In this document: positions 1 through 12,155 of the stretch, piece by piece | Layout: each line of letters opens with the position of its first letter | Position numbering within the stretch: position 1 is the first letter of the stretch | NCBI GenBank assembly: GCA_028023455.1 | Contig: JAQFVV010000113.1 | Location: 1,093,768 to 1,157,767 of the forward strand | DNA length: 64,000 nucleotides | Source of the DNA: Epiperipatus broadwayi | Taxonomy: Eukaryota; Onychophora; Udeonychophora; Euonychophora; Peripatidae | Reading direction: 5' to 3' | Made by a program: the position numbers and the translations under genes | Notes under the pieces: model-generated | Database searches by the model: none | What the model was told of the DNA's origin: nothing | What the model saw: only the letters and a program-made list of their open reading frames with translations

Positions 1-750
1 GTGAAATATAAAGATTGTCAACCATAGATTTGTGCTAATTTAATGCCTGGTGTAATAAAAGAAGACTTTCAAAGAATATAAATGTATATAATGGTAATCT
101 TAATCCTCAGTTCTTGAAACAGATGTTATCAAAGGTACCTAATATAATCACAATAAAAATAAAATTAAATATATATATACACACACACAAATGATAAGTT
201 CAATAACTAATTGGTTATTATACATAAAATACATTACCATATCGTTCATGCTTAAACAAATCTATAGAATATTATTAATCCATTATTGTGGCAAAACTGT
301 AACTAGGCTTTAAATGGAAATTCAAATTGATTTGTTTAAGATCTTTAAATAATTTGTTTAAGATCTTTAAATAAACTGTAAATCAAAACAATCACTGAAA
401 CAAAAGAAAATCTGTCTAATTTTATTGTTATTTTGACAACAGATTGTTGAACAGTTTATTAATTTGTTTAACCGTGAGATTTGTGATGTAACTTATAATA
501 CATATATATTATAATAAAAACTAAACATGAATTAATTAAAATATACTCAGGTTCATATGGTCCCCTATTACTAATATAACCTCTATATGTGTGAAGAATT
601 AACAAGAGATTCTTAGCAAAGCTGCAGAGATATCATTATCTGGGGTTCCATTCATATAATTTCACAAAATGAATTATATATAATCCACAGACATAGTGGT
701 TAGCTTTATGTAAAATGAGCGATTCTTGCCAAATATGTGGACAAAAATCA
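1..750. other. AT-rich DNA, nothing recognised
   Basis: No coding frame or known repeat is recognisable. The one visible structure is a tandem duplication of about 23 bp near 331-377 containing the palindrome-like AAGATCTT, plus a short TA/CA tract near 170-190. Confidence 0.5.
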
Positions 751-844
751 AGCCTTGGTTGCCTAGTGGTTAGCATTGCTGCCTTCCAAGCAGCTGGCCC
801 GGGTTCGCTTCCCAGGAAACACATTTGACATATGAAAAAAAAAA
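751..844 (+). repeat. tRNA-Gly-derived SINE copy
   Basis: The head resembles tRNA-Gly(TCC): an A-box-like segment (GCCTAGTGGTTAGCATTGC), an anticodon arm CTGC-CTTCCAA-GCAG, and a B box in GGGTTCGCTTCCC. It ends in a short tail (CATTTGACATATG) and an A-run. The same head and tail recur at 36.2-36.4 kb, so this is an interspersed retroposon. The acceptor stem is mutated (CCTTGG against AGGAAAC), so it is not a working tRNA gene. Confidence 0.8.
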
Positions 845-1591
845 GAATTGGTATACATTTAATCTAGTATTTAAATGATGTATTATAATATTTAAAGTAA
901 TATTCCAATATAGTATAACCGTTTCCTATATCTGATCCTGACATTAAATTACAATGATATAAATATTAAACTATCATGTAGGTAATAAAATAAAATTTAG
1001 CAATATTGTTAAAAAAAAAATTTACATATATAAACATGCTAAACTGAGTCGGATATGGACATACTCATGCATTTTGTAAATTAAAATATATTTCAATTAC
1101 ATAATTATTAGTTCTCTTTTCAATTATAAATTCAATTATTCTTTTCTTCATGCATGTGTTTTCACAAAGAATTGATTCTTACTAATAGGTTTAAAATTAC
1201 TTTTATCATATAAAATAATTCTGGCTAATATCTTACATGGGAGCACTTAATCTTAATTCATACATGTTGATAACAAATAACAAAAATATACGTAACAGCT
1301 CTATAAATATTTATGTATATTAATAGATATCTTTTTGGGCATATGGGTTTTGTGACTTTTTTAAATATTAAGAATCTACTTTAAGATTAACCAATTATTG
1401 TAGATAGAACACTGCTTAGTATTCTATTAAGAAGTAAAATAAAAACAATAAAATACGTCATGAATAAAACAGAATAAAATTATCATATGGAGATTCAATA
1501 AAAGTAGAAAGAATTGACTACATAACAAAACAATATATCCACTGACTAAATAAAAACATATAAAACTTTATATATATATATATATTACTTT
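845..1591. other. AT-rich DNA, nothing recognised
   Basis: Apart from a (TA)n tract near 1569-1587, I see no gene, repeat family or structure here. Confidence 0.45.
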
Positions 1592-1655
1592 AAAACAGGC
1601 AAAACTCTCCATACAATATTGCCACTCAGAGCAAGCCAGAGTAATCATGGTAATC
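1592..1655 (-). repeat. End fragment of the hammerhead-bearing repeat
   Basis: AAACAGGCAAAACTCTCC followed by CAAGCCAGAGTAATCA matches the reverse complement of the 3' end of the repeat at 3020-3235 and the copy at 33.9-34.1 kb. Only the terminal ~60 bp is present; the ribozyme part is missing. Confidence 0.6.
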
Positions 1656-1822
1656 ATGTAAGGTTTACTGATATTACTTTAACATATAATTTTTCATTCA
1701 ATTTTAATTTACCACTTATTACCTAAATTTATTGAAGTTTTATAATCCTATAAAACTGTTTTTATCTATTTTCTGCACGAACTGTAATGATTTAATCAAT
1801 ATTTATCCATTTAACAAGAAAA

Positions 1823-1960
1823 TGGGGTTTTGCTACAAATATTTATTTTAATTGGCTAAGCGCTTTCAATACTAAACATATCATGCTATGACTATAATAC
1901 GTTTAGTATTGAAAGCACTTAGTTGAATAAAATAAATATTTATAACTTCGAAAAAAACCT
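1823..1960. mobile_element. Small fold-back (MITE-like) element
   Basis: The left arm (about 1823-1877) and right arm (about 1901-1960) are imperfect inverted repeats of about 55 bp; the inner ends CTTTCAATACTAAAC and GTTTAGTATTGAAAG match perfectly. The loop is about 23 bp and there is no coding capacity. The arm motif GCACTTAGCCA also occurs in the larger fold-back at 12.2-12.9 kb, so the two may be related. I could not fix a target-site duplication. Confidence 0.65.
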
Positions 1961-2054
1961 GTACTGTTGTTAAATATATAAACATTTACTAAATCATTGA
2001 AGTTTTATAAATAATCATACAATTATTTAAGTATGCTTAATTTAATATGTTTCA

Positions 2055-2157
2055 TTTTTTTTTCATGTGTCATAGCATCAACCGGGAAGCGAACCCACTA
2101 ACCTGGGACAACAGCTTGTAAGGCTGCTGTGCTGACCTCTTACCACCAATGCTTGAC
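2055..2157 (-). repeat. tRNA-derived SINE with long variable arm (Leu/Ser-like head)
   Basis: Read on the minus strand: GGTGGTAAGAGGTCAGCAC (A box), anticodon-like loop CTTACAA between GCAGC and GCTGT, an extended variable arm, then GTGGGTTCGCTTCCCGG (B box) and a short tail ending in an A-run (T-run at 2055-2064 on the plus strand). The long variable region and D-arm resemble class II (Leu/Ser) tRNA. Related copies lie at 35.4 and 41.3 kb. Confidence 0.8.
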
Positions 2158-2420
2158 ATGTTTCATATATTTGTTATATATTTTCATATATTTTTTGATT
2201 GTTAATGCATTTTAAACATTTAATATTTTTGTAGCATATATTTTATGTCTATGTGGTAAATAATAAATGTATAAATCAAATTTATCATCTTATCTATTAA
2301 TTGCATTGTTAGGTTCTTTGGCTCTTACATTTAACTGCCCTGTATGATGCAGTAAATCATATTGCAATGGTCATAATTAATTTTATATGTGATTCCTTTT
2401 CTGTATTTTACATCATCTTT
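2158..2420 (-). pseudogene. Penelope-like element relic (GIY-YIG endonuclease region)
   Basis: On the minus strand this matches the end of the Penelope-like frame at 33.6-33.9 kb. The nucleotide stretch around 2303-2400 parallels the GIY-YIG coding segment there: YKI, a Cys pocket, a degenerate HTGQL, then RAKE and NNAI in broken frames. The flank at 2160-2270 matches its 3' flank (TTTGTAGCAT followed by TCTATG). Stops and frameshifts abound, so it is an old dead copy. GIY-YIG endonucleases of these elements nick target DNA to prime reverse transcription. Confidence 0.6.
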
Positions 2421-2865
2421 TACTTTATAATTATCTATTAATACTTCTTAGCATTTTGCTATTCGACTATCCAATATTTATATTTGGTCAATATATATAT
2501 ATTATTGTTTTATAAATTTTGAGATAATATGAAAGTTTGATCTATTTTTTATTTGGATTACTATCACTGCAATCATTTTTATAGCAATGTTATTATTTAA
2601 TATAGATTTGTTTATAGATATAAAATATATTTTTAATATTTTTAGACTTATATCCAAACTGTTTTTCTGAAGGTTTGTGATGATTGTGTTCTAGTTGTAT
2701 TTTTATGTTGGATTATTTCCATCATCTAATATGTGTATTGAATGTCTTTAGACAAAATTAACTTTATTTAAATATTCCAAATACATTCAACTGTTAGTAA
2801 TAGCACTTCAAACAGGTTAGTATATGCACAATGTTTCGAGAGATATTATTCTCCCCTTTTCTTCA

Positions 2866-2985
2866 GGTGTTTCTGGGCTGACCAGTGACAGTGCTAGCAT
2901 GGGAATTGAACCTGGATCCTTAGATTCTTAATTATTGAATTTTTAGGTAATACTCTAACCAATTGAGTCTTTCTGCCAAAGGCAA
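2866..2985 (-). repeat. tRNA-derived SINE fragment
   Basis: The minus strand shows an A-box-like CTCAATTGGTTAGAGTA and, about 45 bp on, a B-box-like GGTTCAATTCCCATGC. The spacing and order fit a tRNA-derived RNA polymerase III head. The anticodon arm is not convincing, so it is either eroded or a different SINE family. Confidence 0.55.
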
Positions 2986-3019
2986 CAGTCAGTAGAAATT
3001 TTATATACTTATTTATGAG

Positions 3020-3235
3020 GTTCCTCTTGACTTCTACACTTTTTCATAAGTGCAAAATTGATTAGGTGCAGTGCTCTCAGATCCAATACTCCTCACTGAT
3101 GAAAGCCATAAGCTAGAAACTAGTCTGGGGATATTGGATGAGTAGGCATTAGATAGGGATTTTATGCACAAGCCTTCTGGAATCCATTGATTACTCTGGC
3201 TTGTACTAAGTGGCACTCCTGTATGGAGAGTTTTG
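3020..3235 (+). repeat. Hammerhead-bearing repeat (retrozyme or Penelope terminal-repeat type)
   Basis: This dispersed repeat is shared with 28.75-28.89 (minus), 28.89-29.07 (plus), 33.92-34.08 (minus) and fragments at 1.6 and 39.68 kb. It contains a hammerhead ribozyme (separate entry), then the conserved blocks GATAGGGATTTTATGCACAA, CCATTGATTA and GGAGAGTTTTGC at its 3' end. Hammerheads of this compact form are known from Penelope-like terminal repeats and from small retrozymes. It has no coding capacity. Confidence 0.7.
3081..3139 (+). ncRNA. Hammerhead ribozyme, type I with minimal stem III
   Basis: The core is CTGATGA (3096-3102), stem II AGC/GCT (3104-3106 with 3112-3114), GAAA (3116-3119), a tiny stem III within CTAG (3120-3123), then TC with predicted cleavage after C3125. 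Stem I is strong: 3090-3095 pairs with 3126-3131, and after a one-base bulge (C3089) 3081-3088 pairs with 3132-3139, about 14 bp in total with one G-T wobble. This closely follows the Schistosoma-type layout, in which GAAA is followed by a very short stem III and TC. A weak point is the A-A opposition at the base of stem II (3103/3115), so this copy may be slow or act only as a dimer. Confidence 0.8.
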
Positions 3236-4600
3236 CTTATTTTAATATTATTACTTATTTACTCCATCTTTGATCTTTCTAAATTATTATTATTTATAAA
3301 TAACTTTCAGTGCATATTCATTTTAATCTATATAAGTTCAATGCAATGCACACACACACACACTAAGTTGCACATCAGATACATATATGTAAAACACATT
3401 TTGTGTCAAAGTATGAATATATTAAACTTTTATGATGTAGTAACTATTTTATTTATTACTAACCCCTTGACCTGGGCAGAAAATTGTTTCAGGTTTTAAA
3501 CAAACTAGAGATCTTTTTTTCCAGATAGCTACTTAGTGGTAACATAGTTAGCTTTCTAATTACTGATCAGTAAATTTCTATCTAAATATTTTAGAGAAAG
3601 ATAAAGTGAAGACAGAGAATTACTTTCTGATGATTTGGCAAGTTTGATGAGTCAGAAAAGTTGCTGTAAAAAGCTGATATTTAATTAATACTAGAACTAT
3701 TTGGACTACTAGAAAAATGATAACATTTGGAAAATCAATTTCTGAAAATTTTAAATACATAACTAAAATAATAAAACTAAATTTACAAGTGTATAATTAC
3801 TTTAGAAAATCTACTACATTTCTACTATCTAATAGAACAATTAGACTTGGGCACTAGTTTTATATATAATTAAATAATTATCATTAAATTTAAAACTTTA
3901 ATTATGATCACTAAAATGAAATCAAAAAATATCTCTAACCATTCAAAAAATTTGTTTACATATACACTAAGAGATAAATGCAGAATAAATGTATTCTTTC
4001 CCTACTTACTTTTTACAGTACATATACCTAGTGTTAATATTTTTTTAATCTAACAAATTCTAAATAAAATCAGTAGCAAATGTATAAAGTAAAGACAAAA
4101 ACAGATTATATTATTTAAGTATACTTAGAGCAAAAAATTGTTCTGCCTCCAATATGTTTCTTTAAATAACCCATTGTAGTCATCAAACAAATCCAGCTGG
4201 TTAATTAATAATGAAGAATCATGTTTCATTAATTGGCTATCTACATAAAAGTGAAGGTTTGAGCAGTTTTCATGCTTGTTTTTATATTTCAGTTAAAAAA
4301 AGTAGATACTCATATACTGTCTAATATCATATGCTTAGATTGGTTGCTTATTTAAAAGAAAAAGTCTAAACTTAAAGTCAAACCTATATCATGGACCTGT
4401 TCGATGAATACACTGTCAAAGCACCAGAAAGTCCTCTATTAGATATATTACAATATAAAAAATAAATGTCTCAAAATTCTCAGTATTTTTTAATTTATAA
4501 AAGCAATTAAAATCTGAATTGACCATAAATGTGAACCTTTTCCCAATCCTGTTCACATCATTTTTAAGTTATCTTTTCTTCTTAATATTTAAATTAAGTG
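3236..4600. other. AT-rich DNA, nothing recognised
   Basis: Contains a short (CA)n tract near 3351-3362 but no coding frame, SINE head or inverted repeat that I can support. Confidence 0.45.
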
Positions 4601-4627
4601 AAATTATGCATCATATCATTTTTAAAT

Positions 4628-5040
4628 ATTGTAACATTAACCAGGGTACAAACAATTATTTGATAGCACTAATGAGTACTCAGCCAATTATGTCAGCATT
4701 TATGATACCATTTCTTTATTGATATAATGTGTAATGGTATTATTTTATTATTTCAGATTTAAATCCTCTCTAACAAATATATTTATGAATCCTATGAATA
4801 AAATGGAATTAATTCAGAAGAATAATGATGACTTTTACCACCAGAATTGCTTTATTGTATTTTATTTGGTTTTGTATTTTTTATTTATTGAAACACTATG
4901 TAGCAAACCTTCTTAAATGAGAATGTTTTCTTAAAATTATTTACAATAATATCATTATTTATCAATGGTTTCTATAATCATAACATACAGATACTTCACT
5001 CATTGGTGTGCATGTTCTCAGAGCTAAGGGGGGATATGTA
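4628..5040 (+). repeat. Dispersed repeat family, uninterrupted copy
   Basis: Matches 11826-12155 plus 12856-12960 over about 400 bp, including ACCAGGGTACAAACAATTAT, TTTGGTTTTGTATTTTT, and TTCTCAGAGCT. A B-box-like stretch (GGTTTGAATCC in the other copy) near the middle suggests a SINE-like origin, but no convincing A box is seen. This copy lacks the fold-back insertion found in the other and so acts as an empty site. Confidence 0.7.
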
Positions 5041-8000
5041 ATCCTTGTCATAGCAAGAATATTTTGAGAATAATGTGATGCTCAGTTACACACACATATA
5101 TATTGAAGCAGTCAATCTTAGCTTAGGATAGAGCTTTATAGTTCCATCTACTAACCTGTGTTTAAACCCTATATTCCATCCCACTATTTTTGTCATGTAT
5201 ATATATTTTATGTATATATTTGAGATGCGCACCTAAATTATAAAATTTTAACTTTTAAATTAACATTTTTATTGTTATTAATTTTATGATTATTAATTCT
5301 TTTTATTAAAATACATAGGTGTGGCTCAAATATATATATATTGTAACGATATATAAATATGTTGTTACATTAATTTAAAATAAAAACTTAAAAGTTCGCA
5401 AATAAAAGTAAAAACTAAACGCTAAAATTAAAATGTTTGTTAAATGTATATACATTCGCACAGAGGCCAAACTTTAAAAATATTTTTTTTAAAAAACAAA
5501 TAAGTATTTGAACGTACTTTTTTATAAAAAAGTACAAGATTTAAAAATAAAAACAGGTATTAATTAATGTAATCTGTAAATGGAAATGATTGTTTATGAA
5601 TTATCGAAAACCAAACTGGCCCTTGGGCTCTTGTATAATTAAAATGATCTGATGAAAGATAGATAAGAAAATAAAGGGAAATTAGCTTGACCAATGGAAT
5701 CACTAAGCCTTGGCTCGGACCCTAACGAAAGTGATGGATTAGTGATGTTTTGTTGATTAAATCTGTGTGGATAATATAAAAAGGGAAATACAGTTTTTTT
5801 TCTGACAGTTCCAGTGTTTTGTGTTTGAGAGATGTGGTAGGACGCACATACCACACTCTCTATTTAAAAAAAAATGAAAAGACTGTGATACCTTGAACCA
5901 GCTATTTCCATCTCCAGAACATTATCGTCCAATGGAGGCATCACGGGAATTAAAAGCAGAAACCTGGACTCTTCTACCGTGAGCTATGAACTTTACAAAT
6001 TAACAACAACAACAAAAAGTAATTAAGAACTTTCGACATTGTTTTTTTTAAAGATTCAGCTAATTTAAATTTTAAAATGAACTCTTATTTGGTTTTCAAA
6101 TTAATAATTGATTGTTTAAATTTATATAGTTATGTTTTGCTAAAATCATTTCCATTTTATTATTTTTATTTGTAGTAATATTTATTGTAGAAATTATTAA
6201 ATGCATTACATTTAAGTTGGGTATAGACGTTGCATAGATTCATTAGCGGTTAATTATGTTGTGGTTTTCACAGTTGATTAGAATATATAAGTCAACGATG
6301 TCACTGCGGTGTCTTATGATGAACACCAAAGGGTCTCCTGTATTCCCTCAGCAATTGACATTATCGATTGACTTTGTATTTTGATCGGTTGTGTTTAATT
6401 TGGAATGTTTTTGACCGTGGAATCTATGCAGCCGATCTATACTCGACATTATAAAACAAATTGTATAAAAATAATCTGTGCGAACATATTTAAATGTTAA
6501 ATTTAAGTCGGGCGTGAATGGCTATATAGTTTTGTAAAGTTATATTAAGGGAGGGTAATCTTAGGTTATTCATTTCATAGTTGAATTGGTTCAATGGATT
6601 GGATATATTTGTGTAATTGTAGATGTAGTATGAGATCCGCTACGGGCAAGATTATATATATATGCCACACACCTTCTGTTTGCCTATGGATGGGTTTGTA
6701 AGATGGCAAAGGACCACAGTCCATTCCTATGGAGTTTTATGTTTATTGTTCTACTCGCCAACAGATGTAGCATTCCTGATTGGTAGAGAGACAATTTTTT
6801 CTCTAATTCTACTTGCTGTTCAGATGTACATTCCTGACAATATAGTATTTTGTGTTGTCATATTTTCATGCTACATTGAATACATAAATGTATCAGATGG
6901 ATTGGCGCCGGTTTGATTGCGAAATTTGTTGCCTAAGGTTAAATCAGGGAAGAATATTTTCTTTTCAAATGCAGATCTGTGTAGTCTATTCATACTCGAC
7001 TCACTAAATAAATATTAAACTCATGGTTGTAATTTACTTAAATGTAAAACTAAAGATTAATAGAAAAATCTAAAATGTTGAATTTATTCCTCAAAATTTA
7101 AATGTTATTTTATATGTGCGTAAATAAATATTTTTATGTGTTAATTTCTGGCAGTGGCTTTTATTCTTTTATATTTAAGATATAAAATTTATATTTTATT
7201 ATCTCTGCTACTCACTGAGCTAGTGACAATGGACTAATGACCAAAATATAAAATAAAGTGGAATCTTAACAGCGCGTATCTGCCTACTGTATAAATTTTT
7301 CTAGATTCAAATGCCTAGATGGTGCCCTGGTAGTTGCAGAGATGTAGATTGCTGTCTCCACTATTGTTTTGGATTGTTATAATATATATATAGGAGCAAA
7401 ATACTAACAAAATATTGATTTTTTTTGTAAATATTTTATTATATGTCATTTTTAAACTTTTTATTTTAAAGTACATTTTTTATTAAAATGTATGTTTAAT
7501 AAAAACCAAGATGGAAGATGCTACACTTAATTGTCTAAAAATAATTAAAGGGTTGGAAGCACTATTGTTTTCATCTGGGGAAAGTATTTTTAATTAAAGT
7601 TTTTACTTAAAATGGGATTAAGATTAAAGATACTTTTGTTATAAACATTTTCTCAAATCTATTTCTAATCTGGAAATAGATTTGAATTTATTTTTAGACA
7701 TTATCTTACTGTTTCATCTTCAAAGACAATCGATAAAGAAAAAGTATAAAATGGCTGTATTTTTAATCACAAGGGAGATTAGATTAGCTACTCTAGTGAG
7801 AACTGATTGTTAACATCGCTGTGAAACTAAAAATGATGTAGTAATAAATCAACCATCCTTCTTGGCCCTGTTGGGTCATCATCTTCTGTGGCCATATCAT
7901 TCTGCTGCCCAAGAATAAAGTAAAAGCCTGACCTAAGAACTTTCATATGCTAACAGAAGCTTGCTGCCACAGGAGAACTTGCATTTCAATTGCCATGCAC

Positions 8001-8880
8001 TACTAAATTGAACTCTTAAAATTGCACGGTAACTCTTCAAGCCATCATCTCAAACTAAATTTAGCCTAACTCATCTATCAAGATTTCTTCTAATGTGTTA
8101 TTTAATTTTACCTTTTTTAAAAAATATGTAAATGTAATTTGCTTTTAAATAATTTCTATAAATTTAATCCTATCTCATATGCTCTAACATTCTTTAATTT
8201 TGGTGCAGTCTTTTATATATATAGTTATTCATTACTTGATTTTATATGTCTATTTTATTTATTAATATGCCAATCTCACGCAATCTGATGAGTTGAATTT
8301 CTAAAATGTTTTCTTCCTTTTAAGTAAACCTTCATGAATTAAGGTTTTAATGTCCATTTAAACAATGCATTATTAATTAATACACTTGCCAGATTGTTTT
8401 ATGAGCCAATATTTTATTTATGTTTTAATATAAAAAATATATATATTTGTTTAACTCTGGATTTTCTACCTGGGGTGAATTCAGAGCTTAAGCTAATTAA
8501 CGCTTTGAAACCTTATTTATTTAATAAATGTTATTTAATTCTGAAAAGGTGACTGATTAGTTTTTTCTATAACAGCTAGTTTTAGTTTTATGTACTTTTA
8601 AAATATCAAATACAATACTTATATATTCCATTTATTGTAAAATCAACAAAGGTGGGATTGATTTATTTTAAATAGCAGAAAAAGGGATGGGGGAAATCTT
8701 AATGTTTCTTTTACTAAATAAAATCTTAACATATTAGAGAAATCCCTCTATACATATTATAGCAGCATAGCATATTATTTATACAAATTATGGCATTCAA
8801 ATTAGGGTCATTTATTTTTAAAGCAGTAAAACTTTTTCAATGTCATTAGTAACATTTATCATTACTGCGTTACTGACATT
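5041..8880. other. Mostly unassigned AT-rich DNA, with a possible promoter-like patch
   Basis: I see no supported gene. At 5590-5990 the base composition is less AT-rich and there is a TATA-like TATAAAAAGGG near 5776; this could be a promoter or a solo LTR, but no terminal repeats, primer-binding site or exon was found. The motif family CTATACTCGAC / CATACTCGAC recurs at about 6440 and 6990. Everything else looks featureless. Confidence 0.35.
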
Positions 8881-8884
8881 CAGC

Positions 8885-9180
8885 CTATCTGTGCTTCTTA
8901 ATCTGGGGGTTATGATAAGTTTGAACCCATAAATTTCTTCTCAAGTCTTGTTCTGAGGATAGTTGAAACTACCCAGGACCATTTATGTTACATAAAAGGG
9001 CTTCTGGTGGTGAGCCCTAAGTCTGGCATATGCTATGCCCATCCACATTTATTTCATTTAAAATGCCTCTGGCAGTAATCCTGTAAGTTTGGCACATGCT
9101 ATGCATATTCAGTTATTCATATCAAAGGCCTGAACATCAGCGATGACCACGGCATGCCCATCCAATTTGTTCTCATCCAG
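8885..9180. repeat. Unclassified repeat with a direct duplication
   Basis: The block TCTGGTGGTGAGCCCTAAGT with GGCATATGCTATGC near 9003-9045 is echoed by CTCTGGCAGTAATCCTGTAA with GGCACATGCTATGC near 9064-9110. The nature of this imperfect tandem pair is unknown. Confidence 0.35.
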
Positions 9181-9784
9181 AAGTATGATCTTTTCCTCTT
9201 AGTTATTTTTAGCCCATTATGTCAGCACCGCAAACTTCTTCGTATTATTATTTCTTTTGCTTCATGACCCAGTTTTAATGCTCTAATATTAAAATTGCAC
9301 TCTGCTCAAAATATATATAAATGCCAACTATTACTAGTTTTATTAATTAAATTTATTTCAGTCTTATACAATCCCACCATCGTAACTTACTTCTGTATTT
9401 AAGAGTATCTATATGCCTTGGGGAAAAGTAAAGCGTTCCTCTCACCAGCGCTGATTAACAGAATTTTCATTAAGTATTTTTTATCATATAATCAAATATG
9501 TTTTACAAATGTATTTTATGTATTTTCATGACTGTAATGGCATGAAAATGGTATTTTATTATATCTGTAATGAATCTTGGAATGCTCCCCAAAATAATGT
9601 TAGTCACCATGTTTCAGAACCGTATATAATAGCGTTAATAGCAATTTTGTGTAAATTCTTTCTAATAATCGATTGGCATCTTAATATTAGACCCACCAAA
9701 AATGTGTGTTTATTTATAATATATATTATTTAGCTAATAAAGAGCATATGAGAAATATAGCATGAATGACTATATAATTATCTA

Positions 9785-9925
9785 TCATTTGGTAGAGCGC
9801 TTGCTCATTCACACACATACTAATGTATATAATTAAGTCATAATGTATAATAATTTGTCATCATATTAAACTAATTTTTATTATCTAACTTATTTGAGTA
9901 GTTCGAATTCCTCTTTTCTCCACTT
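9785..9925 (+). repeat. tRNA-like SINE relic
   Basis: TTTGGTAGAGCGCTTGCT is a good A box of the tRNA-Ala kind, and GTAGTTCGAATTCCTC about 100 bp later is a good B box. The gap between them is too long for one tRNA, so the head has either been interrupted or the match is partly by chance. Confidence 0.45.
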
Positions 9926-10488
9926 CCAAATGTACAGCCATGTTGATATATATTTTAGTTTAGCCATAGTTAAAAGATGTCTCATTGTTTTGCTCAGCTT
10001 TGCTAGTCAGCCAGATTAAAATTAATTCTCATGTGCCATTTATTAGGTGTTTGATCTGTGGCTTAGAGAGTAGGTTTGAATTCAGGCTGGTCCCTGACCT
10101 AAATCTTGGGCTTGACTGGGTTTAAAGTACATTTTGTGAGTTCCAGCTCATGTTAGATGGATAAACATATTTTGACCGGTACAATATATATATATGATGT
10201 AATAAAAAAGGGAGGAGTAAAATATTCATGTATATAAAATTGTTATGTAAATAAAGATTATTTATTTTGTAAACAAGCATGGATATATTTACTTAATTAA
10301 TATTCACTTTATTAGAAGAATGAATTACTTTAAAAATTCATTTAGATGACAATTCCAAAAATTCTAGATGAAGTAAAATGGGGATTGTGTACAAATGAAG
10401 CTGATGATTTATAAAAGAGATAGATGTTTTTCCCTTGCCCCCTTTTGTTGTTTTTGAAGAAGAAAAGGGACAAATTATCTTATAAAGT

Positions 10489-10835
10489 TAACATAGAAAA
10501 GAGTGTGTTGATTCGCAGTTATTTGGATTTACTAGCTCATAAAGAAGTTATGAAAATATTCATTACATTATGATACTTTTCAGATATGGAGGGCTAGAAG
10601 GAAGGAAATAGAATATTTGTTCCTACCCTATGCATATTGTCCAGTTCTTATATATCAACTATCATAAGCTGCTAGGAAAGAAAGAAATTGAACTATGCAG
10701 ATAAGTTACCAAAATATTGTTTAATAGAATGACACTATATTAGTATCAAGAATTACTGTCTTCAGCAACATTTGTTTGATTAGAAATAATATTAAAATCA
10801 TTAAAAGAAGTAAATATATCTGAAAGAAGATGAGA
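10489..10835 (-). repeat. Dispersed repeat family A, copy 1 (inverted)
   Basis: The reverse complement of this stretch matches 13365-13760 and 18490-18875: shared blocks include TTTCTTTCTTTCCTAGCA, TAGCCCTCCATAT and AACACTCTTTTC. Divergence is moderate. The family has no visible coding potential or terminal repeats. Confidence 0.7.
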
Positions 10836-11045
10836 GAATTCAAGAACCGAAATGGTAAAATATTTTGAAGGAAAATTCCAAAAAAAATTTTTGAACATTT
10901 AAAAAGAAATAATATCAGACTATTAGAAAATAAAAATATTTAAATTGAAAATATTCAAGGAATGAATTAAGCTTTAACTCACATATACATATATGAATGA
11001 AAGTATTACTATAAAGGTTGTATAAAATAATTAATTTTTTCCATA

Positions 11046-11523
11046 TATATATATACATACATGAGAGACTATTTCTTGAGCTTGACCACATCTAGACATA
11101 AAGTTTTTTCTATAAACTCCATCTTCTTCTGTACTTGTTTGTTTATTTTTCTTATATCTTCCTTCAGGGTAATTATAATATTTTCCATGCCCTGAAATGT
11201 TTCTTTCATTTCTTCTTTAATTTGAAAATACAGTTTCATCATTTTTTATAATTTTTCTTTATTTTTACTGTATTTTGAATATACATTTCTCTTATTACTT
11301 CCTGATTTTGTTTCATTTATTCATATCTCTTAACCATTTTTTTCCATTTGCTTTATTTCTTCTTTATTTTGGATATACATTCAATTTTTTCTTGTTTTTT
11401 TATTGCATCTAACAACATTTCCAATATCAATGTGGCTGGCTTCTGCACTTCTTACATTTGTACAATTAACTTTTTTTTTTTTTTGAATTACTGGTTCTAC
11501 TTCTACTGTACCTGGTGAATCCA
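11046..11523 (-). pseudogene. Eroded coiled-coil reading frame, gag/ORF1-like
   Basis: Read on the minus strand from an ATG near 11523, the translation begins MDSPGTVEVEPVIQ and, with a few stops and frame changes, continues as Lys/Glu/Gln-rich helix-forming sequence: a KEEIKQMEK-like part, then QIKEEMKETFQGMENIII, ending with a frame that stops near 11075 (LDVVKLKK). This heptad-rich character fits the N-terminal half of a retroelement gag or ORF1 protein, or a myosin-tail-like fragment. No zinc knuckle or polymerase follows. The family is not recognised. Confidence 0.35.
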
Positions 11524-11825
11524 TAATTATTTGTTGCTGACTATTTTTTTTATTTAAACATGTTTTTAATTTGTTATTCTAACTTCACTTAATCTTATTT
11601 TTATCCAATGTATTCTTTTCCTGAATTATTTTATGAATTAAGAGCAGTATCAGTCTTACCCAGACCTATTTTCATTTGACTCTAATATTGTCTTTTATTT
11701 TCAGGTTATTCCAAAAATATTCTCTTTTTATTATGTGCATATATATCATACACAGTCGTCTGCTAGTTTTCTTTATCAGAAAAAGAATGTTCAAGCCTTC
11801 AATGTGGTTGGTGCCAATTATATAA

Positions 11826-12155
11826 TGGTAACCAGGGTACGAACAATTATTTGATAGTAGTAATCAGTTTTTAGCCAATTATATTGGTACCTATGATATC
11901 ATTTCTTTATTGTTTAATGTGGCATGATATTAATTTATTATTTCAGGTTTGAATCCCCACCAATAATATGTGACAAATATTGAAACATTTATTTATGAAT
12001 AAAATAGAATTTAGAATAATACTGATGACTTTTACCATCAGAATGGCTTCATTGTATTTAATTTGGTTTTGTATTTTTATTTCTTGAAACATTATGCAAC
12101 CTTCTTAAATGAGAATAAATACTTAAAGTTATTTACAATAATAATAATTAAGTAA
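11826..12155 (+). repeat. Dispersed repeat family, interrupted copy, left part
   Basis: Matches 4628-4960 almost throughout; it carries GGTTTGAATCCCCACC (B-box-like). The homology stops where the fold-back element begins and resumes at 12856-12960. Confidence 0.7.

Noticed and set aside
5640-5860. Hammerhead-like CTGATGA...GAAA near 5650
   Set aside because: The segment between the boxes cannot form stem II, and no stem I or cleavage site is visible.
5590-6000. Solo LTR or gene promoter suggested by a TATA-like box
   Set aside because: No matching second LTR, no TG/CA ends with duplication, no primer-binding site and no downstream exon could be found.
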